Assembly (NCBI GenBank): GCA_003279715.1
Contig: QCGY01000010.1
Location: forward strand, 1 to 46,379
Source of the DNA: Pelagibacteraceae bacterium AG-390-D18
GTDB lineage: Bacteria; Pseudomonadota; Alphaproteobacteria; Pelagibacterales; Pelagibacteraceae
Direction of reading: 5' to 3'
Length of the DNA stretch: 46,379 bases
The number at the start of each line of letters is the position of its first letter. The stretch's first letter is position 1. The notes under the pieces are model-generated. The model was not told the origin of the DNA, searched no databases, and saw only the letters and a program-made list of their open reading frames with translations. A program made the translations under genes and the position numbers. This document shows, piece by piece, positions 8,459-17,180 of this stretch.

Positions 8459-9493
8459 ATGAGAATTGAAGAGGAAGTAAAGCTTGATTATTCAGACGTG
8501 CTTTTTAGACCTAAAAGAAGCACTTTATCTAGTCGCAAAGATGTAGACTTGAATAGAACTTATAAATTTAGATATAGTAATAATGAATGGACAGGAATTC
8601 CAATCATGGCTGCAAACATGGATGGTGTTGGTGAGCTAGGTGTTGCGGAAAAACTTTCTGAATTTAATATGATTACCTGTTTAACTAAACAACATGATAT
8701 TAAACAATTAAAACAATACAAAAAAATTAAGTCAATTTACAAAAATATTGCTTTAAGTATTGGTATTAAAAAAGAAGATTTCAATAGACTTGATCAATTG
8801 TTGAAAGAATTTAATTTTATTAAATTTATATGTATAGATGTTGCAAATGGATACTCCGAACGTTTCAGTAAGTTTATAAAATCTGTTAGAGATAAATATC
8901 CAACAAAAACCATTATAGCAGGGAATGTGGTTACAGCAGATATGACTCAAGAGTTGATATTGAGTGGAGCTGATATAGTAAAAGTTGGTATCGGACCAGG
9001 AAGTGTGTGTACAACAAGAATTCAAACTGGTGTTGGTTATCCGCAATTAAGTGCTGTTATGGAATGTGCTGATGCCGCGCATGGTTTAGGAGCTCACATT
9101 ATTGCTGATGGTGGATGCACATGTCCAGGAGATGTTGCAAAAGGTTTTGGTGGTGGAGCTGATTTTGTAATGCTTGGTGGAATGCTTGCAGGTCATGATG
9201 AAGGAAAAGGTAAAGTTGTTAAAAGAAATGGAAATAAATATATAGAGTTTTATGGGTCAAGTTCTCTTACGGCTAACAAAAAACACTATGGTGGTTTATC
9301 AAATTATAGAAGTAGTGAGGGTAGAGTTGTCAGTGTTAAATACAGAGGAAAAATAAATGATACCATATCAGATATGCTTGGAGGTATCAGAAGTAGCTGT
9401 ACTTATGTTGGAGCACCTTCTTTAAAACAACTAAGCAAATGCACCACATTTGTTAGAGTGTCTAATCAATTTAATGATACTTTTATAAAGTAG
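8459..9493 (+). CDS. guaC: GMP reductase
   Basis: A 344-residue TIM-barrel enzyme that converts GMP to IMP with NADPH. It tracks E. coli GuaC closely: an MRIEEEVKLDYSDVLFRPKR start, VCIDVANGYSE-type strand, AGNVVTADM, the catalytic-Cys loop KVGIGPGSVCTTRIQTGVGY, and FGGGADFVMLGGMLAGHDE. It lacks the CBS insert and the IMPDH-specific flap, which separates it from guaB at the other end of the window. The next gene, 13 bases on, is a purine-type phosphoribosyltransferase, so the pair is a guanine-to-adenine interconversion and salvage unit. Confidence 0.93.
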   Translation: MRIEEEVKLDYSDVLFRPKRSTLSSRKDVDLNRTYKFRYSNNEWTGIPIMAANMDGVGELGVAEKLSEFNMITCLTKQHDIKQLKQYKKIKSIYKNIALSIGIKKEDFNRLDQLLKEFNFIKFICIDVANGYSERFSKFIKSVRDKYPTKTIIAGNVVTADMTQELILSGADIVKVGIGPGSVCTTRIQTGVGYPQLSAVMECADAAHGLGAHIIADGGCTCPGDVAKGFGGGADFVMLGGMLAGHDEGKGKVVKRNGNKYIEFYGSSSLTANKKHYGGLSNYRSSEGRVVSVKYRGKINDTISDMLGGIRSSCTYVGAPSLKQLSKCTTFVRVSNQFNDTFIK

Positions 9494-9506
9494 TAAATAT
9501 TTAATT

Positions 9507-10019
9507 ATGTCAGATATTTATATTACTTGGGAAGATTATAATAAAAAGATAGAGGAACTTGCTATTAAAGTTTATCAGGATGGATGTAAATTTAATCAAG
9601 TAATATGTATTGCAAAAGGAGGACTTCGAGTAGGAGATATTTTCAGTCGATTATTTGATGTACCTTTAGCAATTATGTCAGTTGAATCTTATAAAAAAGG
9701 TACTGGGAATATCTTAGATCAACAAGGTCAATTTACTTTTTCACGTGATTTAGCAAAAACAACTCCAAACTTGGGATCTCATGTTTTGCTCGTAGATGAT
9801 CTTGCAGATTCAGGCAAAACGCTAATTAAAAGTATAAAATGGTTAGAGTTATTTTATGGTTTTTATTTAGATGAAAAAATTAAAACAGCTGTTCTGTGGC
9901 ATAAAGAGCAGTCAAAATTTAAGCCAGATTATTTTGTAGAGTCTTTAAAGGGCTCACCTTGGATTCATATGCCTTTTGAAAAATACGAGACTACCGATAT
10001 TAAAGATTTTAAAATATAA
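9507..10019 (+). CDS. Purine-type phosphoribosyltransferase (xanthine/guanine/hypoxanthine-like)
   Basis: A 170-residue type I PRTase. The PRPP-binding loop is HVLLVDDLADSGKTLIKSIK and the early loop is CIAKGGLRVGDIFSRLF. Such enzymes join a free purine base to PRPP to give the nucleotide. The length and flanking GMP reductase favour a purine base, probably guanine or xanthine. It is cytoplasmic. The exact base cannot be read, so no symbol is given. Confidence 0.8.
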   Translation: MSDIYITWEDYNKKIEELAIKVYQDGCKFNQVICIAKGGLRVGDIFSRLFDVPLAIMSVESYKKGTGNILDQQGQFTFSRDLAKTTPNLGSHVLLVDDLADSGKTLIKSIKWLELFYGFYLDEKIKTAVLWHKEQSKFKPDYFVESLKGSPWIHMPFEKYETTDIKDFKI

Positions 10020-10050
10020 CTTATTTAACCCATTTTAGGTTATTTATAGT

Positions 10051-10079
10051 TTGATAAATTAATTTAAAAGAAATAATCT
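10051..10079 (+). promoter_or_regulatory. Candidate promoter of the polysaccharide-degradation operon
   Basis: TTGATA (10051-10056), 17 bases, then a weak TAATCT (10074-10079). It is the only reasonable sigma-70-like pair in the 123-base spacer before the DUF1800 gene. Weak in A+T-rich DNA, so tentative. Confidence 0.3.
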
Positions 10080-10092
10080 TAATTTAATTAAG
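10078..10092. promoter_or_regulatory. Perfect 7-1-7 inverted repeat, possible operator
   Basis: CTTAATT-T-AATTAAG overlaps the candidate -10 and the likely transcription start. Its symmetry and place fit a repressor operator, but A+T-only palindromes are common by chance in this genome. Confidence 0.3.
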
Positions 10093-10096
10093 TCTG

Positions 10097-10126
10097 GTTG
10101 TGCTGACTTGTAAATCAAGGGACAAC
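10097..10126 (+). promoter_or_regulatory. Hairpin in the probable 5' leader of the DUF1800 gene
   Basis: Outer stem GTTGT / ACAAC, inner stem CTTG / CAAG closing a TAAAT loop, with an asymmetric internal loop (GCTGA opposite GG). It ends 16 bases before the start codon and the AAGGG ribosome site. No T-run follows, so it is not a terminator. It is more G+C-rich than the flanking spacer. It matches no riboswitch class I can recognise. Confidence 0.4.
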
Positions 10127-10142
10127 AAAAAAAATAAGGGTA

Positions 10143-11588
10143 ATGAAAAATTTTTTTAGAAAAGTTGCTTTTGGTTTAAAACCAGATGAAAAAATTCCAT
10201 CAGATCCATTAACTTGGGCTCAAAAACAAGTTGAAGCAATTCCTGAATTAAATTGGAAAGGTAAACATATTTACTCAGAAAAAGAAATGAGAAAATATTG
10301 GATTGAACACAGAATTGGAGAAGACAGAAAACTAAGAAAAAAATTTAAAAATGACCCCAAAGGTCTTGAATTAGCTGAACGTCAACTTGAAAATGATACC
10401 GGTGGAAAATTTTGGAAAAATTATGAATTAAGTATAAGACATGCCGAAGGAATTAGAAGCAAGCACCCGGTGCTTGCTAAGCTTTGGTATTTTTGGAGTA
10501 ATCATTTCACTATAAGTAAAACATCAAGACTACATCAATATTCAACTGGGCCTTATCAAAGAGAGTTTATTAGAGCCAACATGGATAAAACTTTTGAAAC
10601 TATGGCATATGAAGGAACAATCGCTTGGCCAATGATAATGCATTTAGATAATAAAGATAATATTGGTCCGAAATCTGAGAGCGCTAGGCAAGAGTGGAGA
10701 AGAAAAGAAAAAAAACCTGCTACACTTAATGAAAATCATGCAAGAGAATTAATGGAGCTTCACACTATTTCTCCAGAAGCAGGATATACTCAAGAAGACG
10801 TCCAAGAACTTGCAAAAATTATGACTGGCTGGAGACCGAAGTGGTCAAAAACGAAAGATCAAGGTTCAGATATATCATTTATGTCAGATCGTCATGAACC
10901 TGGGAAAAAAACAGTTCTAGGTAAAAAATATAAAAATGGAAGAAAAAGTTTAAAAATTGTTATCAAAGATTTAGTAAACCATCCATCATGCAGAGAATTC
11001 ATCGCAACAAAACTTTGTAGATATTTGATAACTGATCATCCTACAAAACAAATGATTGCCCCAATTATTAAAGCATGGGAACAATCAGATGGACATCTGC
11101 CAGAAGTGCATAAAGCTGCTATCAAAGTTGCATTTGAATATAATGATAAATATCGAAAGTTTCAAAATCCTGAAAATTGGTGGTTACAAACAATTAATAT
11201 GTCAGGAACTACTGATTCTTATCCAATACCTGAAAAAAAAATGGACAAATATAAATTAGGCAATGTAGTAAGTGAAGAACTAAGAGAACCTGATTGGATG
11301 CTAGAAGATCTGGGATATCATCCATATCAATCGCAACAACCAAATGGATATTCAGATTTTTCAAGTGATTGGATGTCCACTGAATTAATCATTAGAAGAT
11401 TATTGTACGCTAAAAAAGCTTTTCATCACTATATAATACTGGATCAATATGATGATACTATTCATGAAAAAATCGTTAGAACAAATTTTGATAACCCTGA
11501 TAAAATTCTAAAAATCTTATCAAAAGCTAAAAGTAATGAGGAAAAGCATATGATTTTATTTAATCTACCGGAGGTATTAAGAGCATGA
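10143..11588 (+). CDS. DUF1800 family protein
   Basis: A 481-residue protein with the family core: LWYFWSNHFTIS, PYQREFIRANM, then TLNENHARELMELHTI with GYTQEDVQELAKIMTGWR, and a late ILFNLPEVLRA. DUF1800 proteins are nearly always encoded next to a Tat-exported DUF1501 partner, and no biochemical function is firmly known. I see no clear signal peptide, so it may be cytoplasmic or exported with its partner. Its TGA overlaps the ATG of the DUF1501 gene (ATGA). As first gene of the polysaccharide-degradation run it may belong to envelope or glycan handling; that is inference. Confidence 0.85.
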   Translation: MKNFFRKVAFGLKPDEKIPSDPLTWAQKQVEAIPELNWKGKHIYSEKEMRKYWIEHRIGEDRKLRKKFKNDPKGLELAERQLENDTGGKFWKNYELSIRHAEGIRSKHPVLAKLWYFWSNHFTISKTSRLHQYSTGPYQREFIRANMDKTFETMAYEGTIAWPMIMHLDNKDNIGPKSESARQEWRRKEKKPATLNENHARELMELHTISPEAGYTQEDVQELAKIMTGWRPKWSKTKDQGSDISFMSDRHEPGKKTVLGKKYKNGRKSLKIVIKDLVNHPSCREFIATKLCRYLITDHPTKQMIAPIIKAWEQSDGHLPEVHKAAIKVAFEYNDKYRKFQNPENWWLQTINMSGTTDSYPIPEKKMDKYKLGNVVSEELREPDWMLEDLGYHPYQSQQPNGYSDFSSDWMSTELIIRRLLYAKKAFHHYIILDQYDDTIHEKIVRTNFDNPDKILKILSKAKSNEEKHMILFNLPEVLRA

Positions 11589-12750
11589 AGATATCAAGAA
11601 GAGATTTTCTAAAAGGCTCGGCTACAACATTATTTTAGCTGGATTTAATCTTCCTGCATTAGCAGCCACATCTAAAAAAAAGAATTTAGTAGTAATTATG
11701 TTACGAGGAGGAATGGATGGGCTTTGTGCAGTCCCAGTAATTGGAGATAAGCGTTTTGAAAAAAAAAGAAAAAATATTTTAATTGAAAATACTATTAAAC
11801 TTAATTCTGATTTCGCATTACACCCAAGATTAAAAGCATTCCATGAATGTTGGAATGAAAATACAGGATCAATAGTTCATGCAACAAGTATTCCTTATAC
11901 TCAAAGATCACATTTTGAAGGTCAAAATTTAATGGAGTCGGGTGGAAGAACACCTTATCAAGAAAAAACGGGATGGGTTGGAAGAGCTATGAAGCTTGCT
12001 AATCTTCAAGGAGATGGGTTAGCTTTATCTTTACCAATGCCATTATTGCTAAGAGGTATTCCAAAAAATAATAATTATTTTCCTGGAAGAGGTAAACTAC
12101 CTCGAGAAGGAACATTGGAACTTTTAAGATCTGTTTATGCTGAAAGTTCTGAAGACGAGCTTTTAGAAATGATGAATTATATTAAAAAAAGAAAAAATGA
12201 AGAGATGATGGGTGGAACAATGAGCCGTGGTAAAAGAAAAAACAAAAATCTAGCCAAGAAAGCAGCTACCTATCTAAGAAAATCAGATGGCCCAAGAGTT
12301 GCTGTGTTTGAGGTAAATGGTTTTGATACCCATGCTGCTCAAGGAGGGGTAGATGGTACTCACACAAAATGTTTAGTTGAGATGGATGATATTATTAAGA
12401 ATTTAAAAGAAAATCTTAAAGAAGCTTATAAAGATACCATCATTTTAACTGTTACAGAGTTTGGAAGAACCATAAAACAAAACGGTGGAAATGGAACAGA
12501 GCATGGTTATGGTACTGCAATATTTATGGCAGGGGGTCTGTTAAAGAAAAGCCAAGTTCACACTGATTGGCCAGGATTAAAGAGAAAAGAAATGTATGAA
12601 GGAAGAGATCTAAACGTTACAATTGATGCAAGGTCAGTTTATGCATCTGCTATGTCCACTGTATTTGATTTAGATTTCAAACGTATCCAAAAAGATGTCT
12701 TTTGGGGTGAAGATTTACAAAATCTCTCTGATAAACTTTTTAAAGCTTAA
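11585..12750 (+). pseudogene. DUF1501 family protein with a frameshift in its Tat signal peptide
   Basis: The ATG coupled to the DUF1800 stop begins MKISRRDFLKGSATTLF, a twin-arginine signal, then reaches TAG at 11636-11638. One extra T in the T4 run (11633-11636) restores LAGFNLPALAATS and joins the main frame, giving about 388 residues with a complete Tat signal and ALA-A cleavage site. The downstream frame is intact and keeps the sulfatase-like DUF1501 motifs LRGGMDGL, NGFDTHAAQ and TEFGRTIKQNGGNGTEHGYG. Starting at the internal ATG (11698) would lose export and the first beta strand. It could be a recent null mutation, a sequencing error in a homopolymer, or a slippage site. The next gene starts on its stop (TAATG). 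Confidence 0.8.
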
Positions 12751-13886
12751 TGAAAAAAATATTTGTTTTCTTCATATTTTTACTTTTTAGCTTGTCAGCT
12801 CATGCAAAAGTTAAATCCAAGGATATATCTTTTCCTAAGCATTTTTATGTAGAGCAAATTGAAACATGCCCTTATTTTTTAGGTAGTGACAAGTTTAGTT
12901 CTGAAATTATAAAAGATAGAATTAAAAGCTTGTTAAACTTAGATTGGATGAGTGAGTGGGCAAAAGGTAATTCTAGATCAGTTAACCATGAAAATCTTTC
13001 AAAACCTATGAAATCATTTTCAATAGCAACTCATAATGCCGTAGGTGAAAAAAATAAAGAAAGTATAAATGAGGCAAAACAAATAATAGTTGAATTAGCA
13101 AAAAAAGATTTTTTATTTAATACAATTGGAAAAAAAGAATTAAAAAACAAACCAAATTGTTGGGCAAATGGGGATGGTAATGCTCCATGTTGGTATCATG
13201 CATATGAATTTGCTCGAGATGGTTTTGCAAACTTAATGATAATAGCTATATATTTAAAAGAGGATCTTAATAAGGAGGAATTCACAATTCTTAATAAGTA
13301 TATAAAAAAAATGTATAAAAAGTTTGTTCAACCAGATGCTTTTTATGATGAGAATAAAGGATTCTATGCGATGGGAAATGGTGGCACACCAAACTTAATT
13401 TTTGCTCATTGGTCGAATGACAAAAAATTATCTGCTAAAGAATTTAATTTTAGATTTTATCAAATTGAAAAGCTTTTTTATGAAGACGGATATATAAACA
13501 ATAATTCTTTTAGGGGTTATAGAGGACTTTGGTATCATTCGTACGGTCTATATTCTGCTTTAGGGTATATTTATTTAGCTAAATTATGGGGCGTAAAAGT
13601 ACCTGATAATGTTATGAATAAAGTTAAAAAAGCTTCTGAGATTTTAAATCTAGGAATTACAAATTATGAAAAATTCTCTTCAAGAGAATATGATGGTGAA
13701 CAAAATAATAATAAATACAAAAAAAAAGATGCAAGAATGCATACTCATCAAGATGCACTTGCAATAGATACATTAATGGAAATGGTAGTTGGTGTTACTC
13801 TTGAAGATGATCCAAGGTATCTTGAATTAAGAAAAGAAAGAGGCATGGACGATTTAGTTGGATTTAATGCAAATTGTATAAAATGA
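12750..13886 (+). CDS. Exported alginate-lyase-like (alpha/alpha) toroid protein (PL5/PF05426-like)
   Basis: A 378-residue protein with a Sec signal peptide (cleavage near SAHA, residue 19). It is mostly helical. The stretch EDGYINNNSFRGYRGLWYHS then YGL (residues 245-267) resembles the AlgL segment with catalytic Arg and YHxY; here Arg258, Tyr262-His263 and Tyr265. The Asn-His motif of AlgL is not obvious, though an AHWSND segment (219-224) may stand in. Such enzymes cleave uronic-acid polymers by beta-elimination. It is likely periplasmic, and its stop overlaps the next start (ATGA). Other toroid lyase families (PL38, PL17) are possible. Confidence 0.6.
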   Translation: MKKIFVFFIFLLFSLSAHAKVKSKDISFPKHFYVEQIETCPYFLGSDKFSSEIIKDRIKSLLNLDWMSEWAKGNSRSVNHENLSKPMKSFSIATHNAVGEKNKESINEAKQIIVELAKKDFLFNTIGKKELKNKPNCWANGDGNAPCWYHAYEFARDGFANLMIIAIYLKEDLNKEEFTILNKYIKKMYKKFVQPDAFYDENKGFYAMGNGGTPNLIFAHWSNDKKLSAKEFNFRFYQIEKLFYEDGYINNNSFRGYRGLWYHSYGLYSALGYIYLAKLWGVKVPDNVMNKVKKASEILNLGITNYEKFSSREYDGEQNNNKYKKKDARMHTHQDALAIDTLMEMVVGVTLEDDPRYLELRKERGMDDLVGFNANCIK

Positions 13887-14953
13887 AAAAATTTTTAGCT
13901 ATCTTATTTGTTGGAGTTTTATTTTGTAACTTTAGTTTTGCAATTGATCTGAGCGAATATTCTGCAGAGGAACAAAAACAATATAAAGAAATTAAGAAAT
14001 TAAAAGAAAAAGGTTTTACCGGTAAAAATTATTTAAAAGAAGAATTTTGGATCAAAGATAAGAAAAATTTTTATCATAACATCGCAGCATTTCACACAGG
14101 CATCAAAGGTTTAAGAATTAAAAATAAAACAATGCCAATATTAGGAATTAAGGTTGGTCGTAATTGGAGTTGGAGAAAAGGCGAGGATCTTAAAGAGCAA
14201 ATAGCATTTTCGGTTATTGGTAAGGGTTCTATTGATAATGGTGAAATGGGAATAATTAAATCAAAAAAACACGCATGGAATGGAAAAGAATTTTATCAAA
14301 TTACTGCATCCTATGAAAATTGTAACCCTCAGTATTGGGATTTTAAAGAATGTATGCACCATGGAGGATCAGTACATAACGAGTCAGTAGATTTACAAAA
14401 TGTATCGAAAAAAAGAAATGGGACATTAAAAAAAGATGGTGATGAAGCTTGGATACATATTGCAACAAAACCAGTGAGAAATATTTTATTTCCTAATAAC
14501 AGAAGTAGAACATTTCATATTATGCAATGTCATCCAAAAGGAAGTACTATTACTTTTATGATTACTTATCAGGGTGGTAAGTTATATCTCGATGCACAGC
14601 TCACAAAACCAGATAAAAAAAAATGGTTATTGAAAGAATTTGACATAAATGAACACAACGGATCAGATGAATGGACAAGTATTACTATGCACTTTGTAAA
14701 CTCAACAAAAAGTGACAAAGGAAAATTCACTGTTTGGATAGATGGGAATGAAGAACCAATAGTTGATTATAAAGGCCAAACAACAATTAAAAAAAGAGAT
14801 CGCTGTAGAATTCATTCAGGCCTTTATGCAAATGCTATGCTTACAGCTGTCGACAAACATAAGGCGCAAGACTCAACGGTTTGGTTAGATGCTATAGCTG
14901 TTGCAAAAACAAAAAAGAAACTTTTTAGCTTGATTAAGAAAAAGGATAAATGA
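13883..14953 (+). CDS. Exported jelly-roll polysaccharide lyase-like protein 1
   Basis: A 356-residue protein with a Sec signal peptide (MKKFLAILFVGVLFCNFSFA). The region after residue 80 looks like the beta-jelly-roll of heparin-lyase-I/PL20-type lyases: KGKFTVWIDGNEEPIVDYKG near the C-terminus matches the GxFxxWxNGxxxYxYKG strand pair found in four other proteins of this operon, followed by RIHSGLYANA and the WLDAIAVA edge strand. It is the most divergent member, lacking the R-x-ER-x-EL motif. The start chosen overlaps the previous stop (ATGA); an in-frame ATG nine bases earlier is less likely. Catalytic competence cannot be judged from sequence alone. Confidence 0.6.
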   Translation: MKKFLAILFVGVLFCNFSFAIDLSEYSAEEQKQYKEIKKLKEKGFTGKNYLKEEFWIKDKKNFYHNIAAFHTGIKGLRIKNKTMPILGIKVGRNWSWRKGEDLKEQIAFSVIGKGSIDNGEMGIIKSKKHAWNGKEFYQITASYENCNPQYWDFKECMHHGGSVHNESVDLQNVSKKRNGTLKKDGDEAWIHIATKPVRNILFPNNRSRTFHIMQCHPKGSTITFMITYQGGKLYLDAQLTKPDKKKWLLKEFDINEHNGSDEWTSITMHFVNSTKSDKGKFTVWIDGNEEPIVDYKGQTTIKKRDRCRIHSGLYANAMLTAVDKHKAQDSTVWLDAIAVAKTKKKLFSLIKKKDK

Positions 14954-16251
14954 AAATTTTATTCACAATTTTATTCACAATTTTTTTTTCAAATATAACT
15001 GCTCAGGCAAAAAGTTTTAATCTTGATAGAGCTTCAGGTGAATGTACTGCTGCAAAAAAAAACCTTTTTTCTAAAATGGATTATAATGTTTATAAAAATA
15101 CTTTTATTAAACTTAAGTTAGACTTTAAATTTGAGAGTGGAGCAACCTATCGAGAAGAAGGTCTTTTAAAAAATATATACTGGATAGAAACAAGATTTAG
15201 AGAGGCATCTATGTCTTGTTTGCTAGGTGACAAAAAAATATGTGAAAAAATAGTTCAGCACGCTAAATATTTAGCAGAAAATAAAGCAATAATGAAAAAC
15301 TATGGGGGACCAGATAATAATGATTGGTATGAAGCAACATTTATTAATAATCATATTTTAAGCCATGTCTTGTTTGCTTACTGGGTAGCTAAAGAAAAAA
15401 TTCCTATTGAAAAAAAGACAAATCAATTAATAAAAAAATGGGCAATCAAATCAGTGAAGAAAAACGATGTTTCAAGAAGACCACAAGGTCTAAATAATCA
15501 TAGTTTAAATTCTGCAAGAAGTTTTATTTTAGCTGGAGGTATTTTTGAAGAAGAGAAACTTTTATCTAAAGGTGAAAAAATATTTAATAAATATTTAGAT
15601 AAAGAGTTTAAGGTGTTAAATGATAAACATATTGTGCTACCAGTAGAAGCAGCAAGGGGAAGTAGAGCTATTTTTTATACTGGAAGAACATTGAATATTA
15701 TAATGTTTTTAGCAAATTTATTAAAAGACTCTGAGCGAGACCCATTTAATGAAAAATTTAATGATAAAATGCACAGGGCGGTTGAATTTATGCTAGATGC
15801 AGATTTAGATAACAGTCTAATTTATCCTTGGGCAAAAAAAAATAAATCAGCTTTTGGAGATTATAAAAAGCAAATTGTTGATCATCCAACTTATTCTTGG
15901 GTTCCGGCATATCTTTATATTTATAAAGACTCAAAATTAACTGAAAAAATATTTGCTAATAAAAATGTTAAGAAATTTATTAAAAAGGAGAAAAATAAAA
16001 ATTTTACTGCAAGATGGGCTTTGATTGACAACAAATGTGTTTATCCAGGAAAATGGATTGATACAAAAAAAGCTAAAAAAAAATTTGAGTATATCGCTAT
16101 AGTAAAAAATAAATTAGACGATAAAGTTTTAATTAAAGTTAGAGCAGATAGTAAAGAGCAAGCTATTGAAGAAGCTAAGAAAAAATGTACTGATAAACAT
16201 GAAAATGGTTGTTATGTGCATTATTCAAGCCAGGTCGCTTTTGGTCAATAA
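14950..16251 (+). CDS. Exported alginate-lyase-like toroid protein 2 with small C-terminal domain
   Basis: A 433-residue protein with a Sec signal ending near TAQA (residue 20). Two AlgL hallmarks are visible: GLNNHSLNSARSFILAGG (Asn182-Asn183-His184), matching the NNHxxW catalytic motif, and VLPVEAARGSRAIFYTGRTL (Arg236, Arg239, Tyr243), matching the RxxRALxYHxYxL helix. This makes it the best lyase candidate of the toroid pair. After residue 370 comes a separate domain of about 60 residues with two Cys (KKKCTDKHENGCYVHYSS) that resembles short DUF4189-type tails. It probably cleaves a uronate polymer in the periplasm. It starts in the stop of the previous gene. Confidence 0.65.
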   Translation: MKILFTILFTIFFSNITAQAKSFNLDRASGECTAAKKNLFSKMDYNVYKNTFIKLKLDFKFESGATYREEGLLKNIYWIETRFREASMSCLLGDKKICEKIVQHAKYLAENKAIMKNYGGPDNNDWYEATFINNHILSHVLFAYWVAKEKIPIEKKTNQLIKKWAIKSVKKNDVSRRPQGLNNHSLNSARSFILAGGIFEEEKLLSKGEKIFNKYLDKEFKVLNDKHIVLPVEAARGSRAIFYTGRTLNIIMFLANLLKDSERDPFNEKFNDKMHRAVEFMLDADLDNSLIYPWAKKNKSAFGDYKKQIVDHPTYSWVPAYLYIYKDSKLTEKIFANKNVKKFIKKEKNKNFTARWALIDNKCVYPGKWIDTKKAKKKFEYIAIVKNKLDDKVLIKVRADSKEQAIEEAKKKCTDKHENGCYVHYSSQVAFGQ

Positions 16252-16253
16252 TT

Positions 16254-17180
16254 ATGAAAAAATTTTTAGAAATTTTAGTTTTAGTTTTTTTTATTAATAA
16301 CGCTAATGCTGAAACAACAGTTAAATTACCAAAAGATGTATCATCAGGTTCTAAATTTGAAAAAAGTTTGACTGGCAAATATTATAAAAATTACGGGTAT
16401 CAAATAGTTAATAAGGCTGATGGTCATCCTGTAAGATCAGGAGAGCAGTCTATAAGATTTGAGGTAAGAGATGGTGATTGTGGACAAGATGAAGAGGGTG
16501 CTTGGAGCGATTGCAAAGAAGATAGAGAGCGTCATGAGTTAAGTGGAGGTCCCAGAGCAATGTCTAAGGGTGAATATTGGTTTTCATGGTCTTTATATTT
16601 TCCAAAAGAACATCAAAATCTTTGGCCTTTAAGTAATAATTATGGACAATTTCATCAAAAGAAAGGACCACCTGTCTTTATGTTTATAGAACTTAGAGGT
16701 GGTTATTCAGTTATAAGAACAATTGGTGACGTTGATTATGATGAAAGAAGACTAATCCGTAATGATGATATGAAAGGTAAATGGCACGATATTTTAATAA
16801 ATGTTAAGTGGTCAAAAAAAGATGATGGTTTTTTTAAAGTTTGGGTAAATGATAAACTGAAATATGATTACAAAGGTCCAACAAAAACATTAAGTTATGT
16901 TTATGAAAAAATTGGAGTTTATAGCACTGGTATAACTAGATATATAAATCATAAAAATATAGATGTGATTGAAAAATGTTTTGAAGAAAAAGGAAATACT
17001 GATGCTGAATACACAGCTTTTTACACTTTAAAATCAAAAAAAATAAAACATGATATTTCAGTACAATTATACAATAAATGTAAATCTTTTTATAAACCAG
17101 TGAAGATACCAACAAGAGTTGTTTATTTTGATGAAGTCAGAAAAAATAAAAAAAAGCAAAAAGTAGGAGTATTTGAATGA
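16254..17180 (+). CDS. Exported jelly-roll polysaccharide lyase-like protein 2 (PF14099-like)
   Basis: A 308-residue protein with a Sec signal (cleavage near NANA). It has the full motif set shared with the next two genes: NKADGHPVRSGEQSIRFEVR, DRERHEL, YGQFHQKKG, then GKWHDILINVKWSKKDDGFF with KVWVNDKLKYDYKG, and the edge strand VVYFDEVR. These fit the heparin-lyase-I family fold, where a basic/His groove cleaves acidic glycans by beta-elimination. An insert of about 55 residues with two Cys (around 235-290) precedes the last strand and is absent from its neighbours. The start used is two bases after the previous stop, not an upstream in-frame ATG inside the preceding gene. Confidence 0.7.
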   Translation: MKKFLEILVLVFFINNANAETTVKLPKDVSSGSKFEKSLTGKYYKNYGYQIVNKADGHPVRSGEQSIRFEVRDGDCGQDEEGAWSDCKEDRERHELSGGPRAMSKGEYWFSWSLYFPKEHQNLWPLSNNYGQFHQKKGPPVFMFIELRGGYSVIRTIGDVDYDERRLIRNDDMKGKWHDILINVKWSKKDDGFFKVWVNDKLKYDYKGPTKTLSYVYEKIGVYSTGITRYINHKNIDVIEKCFEEKGNTDAEYTAFYTLKSKKIKHDISVQLYNKCKSFYKPVKIPTRVVYFDEVRKNKKKQKVGVFE

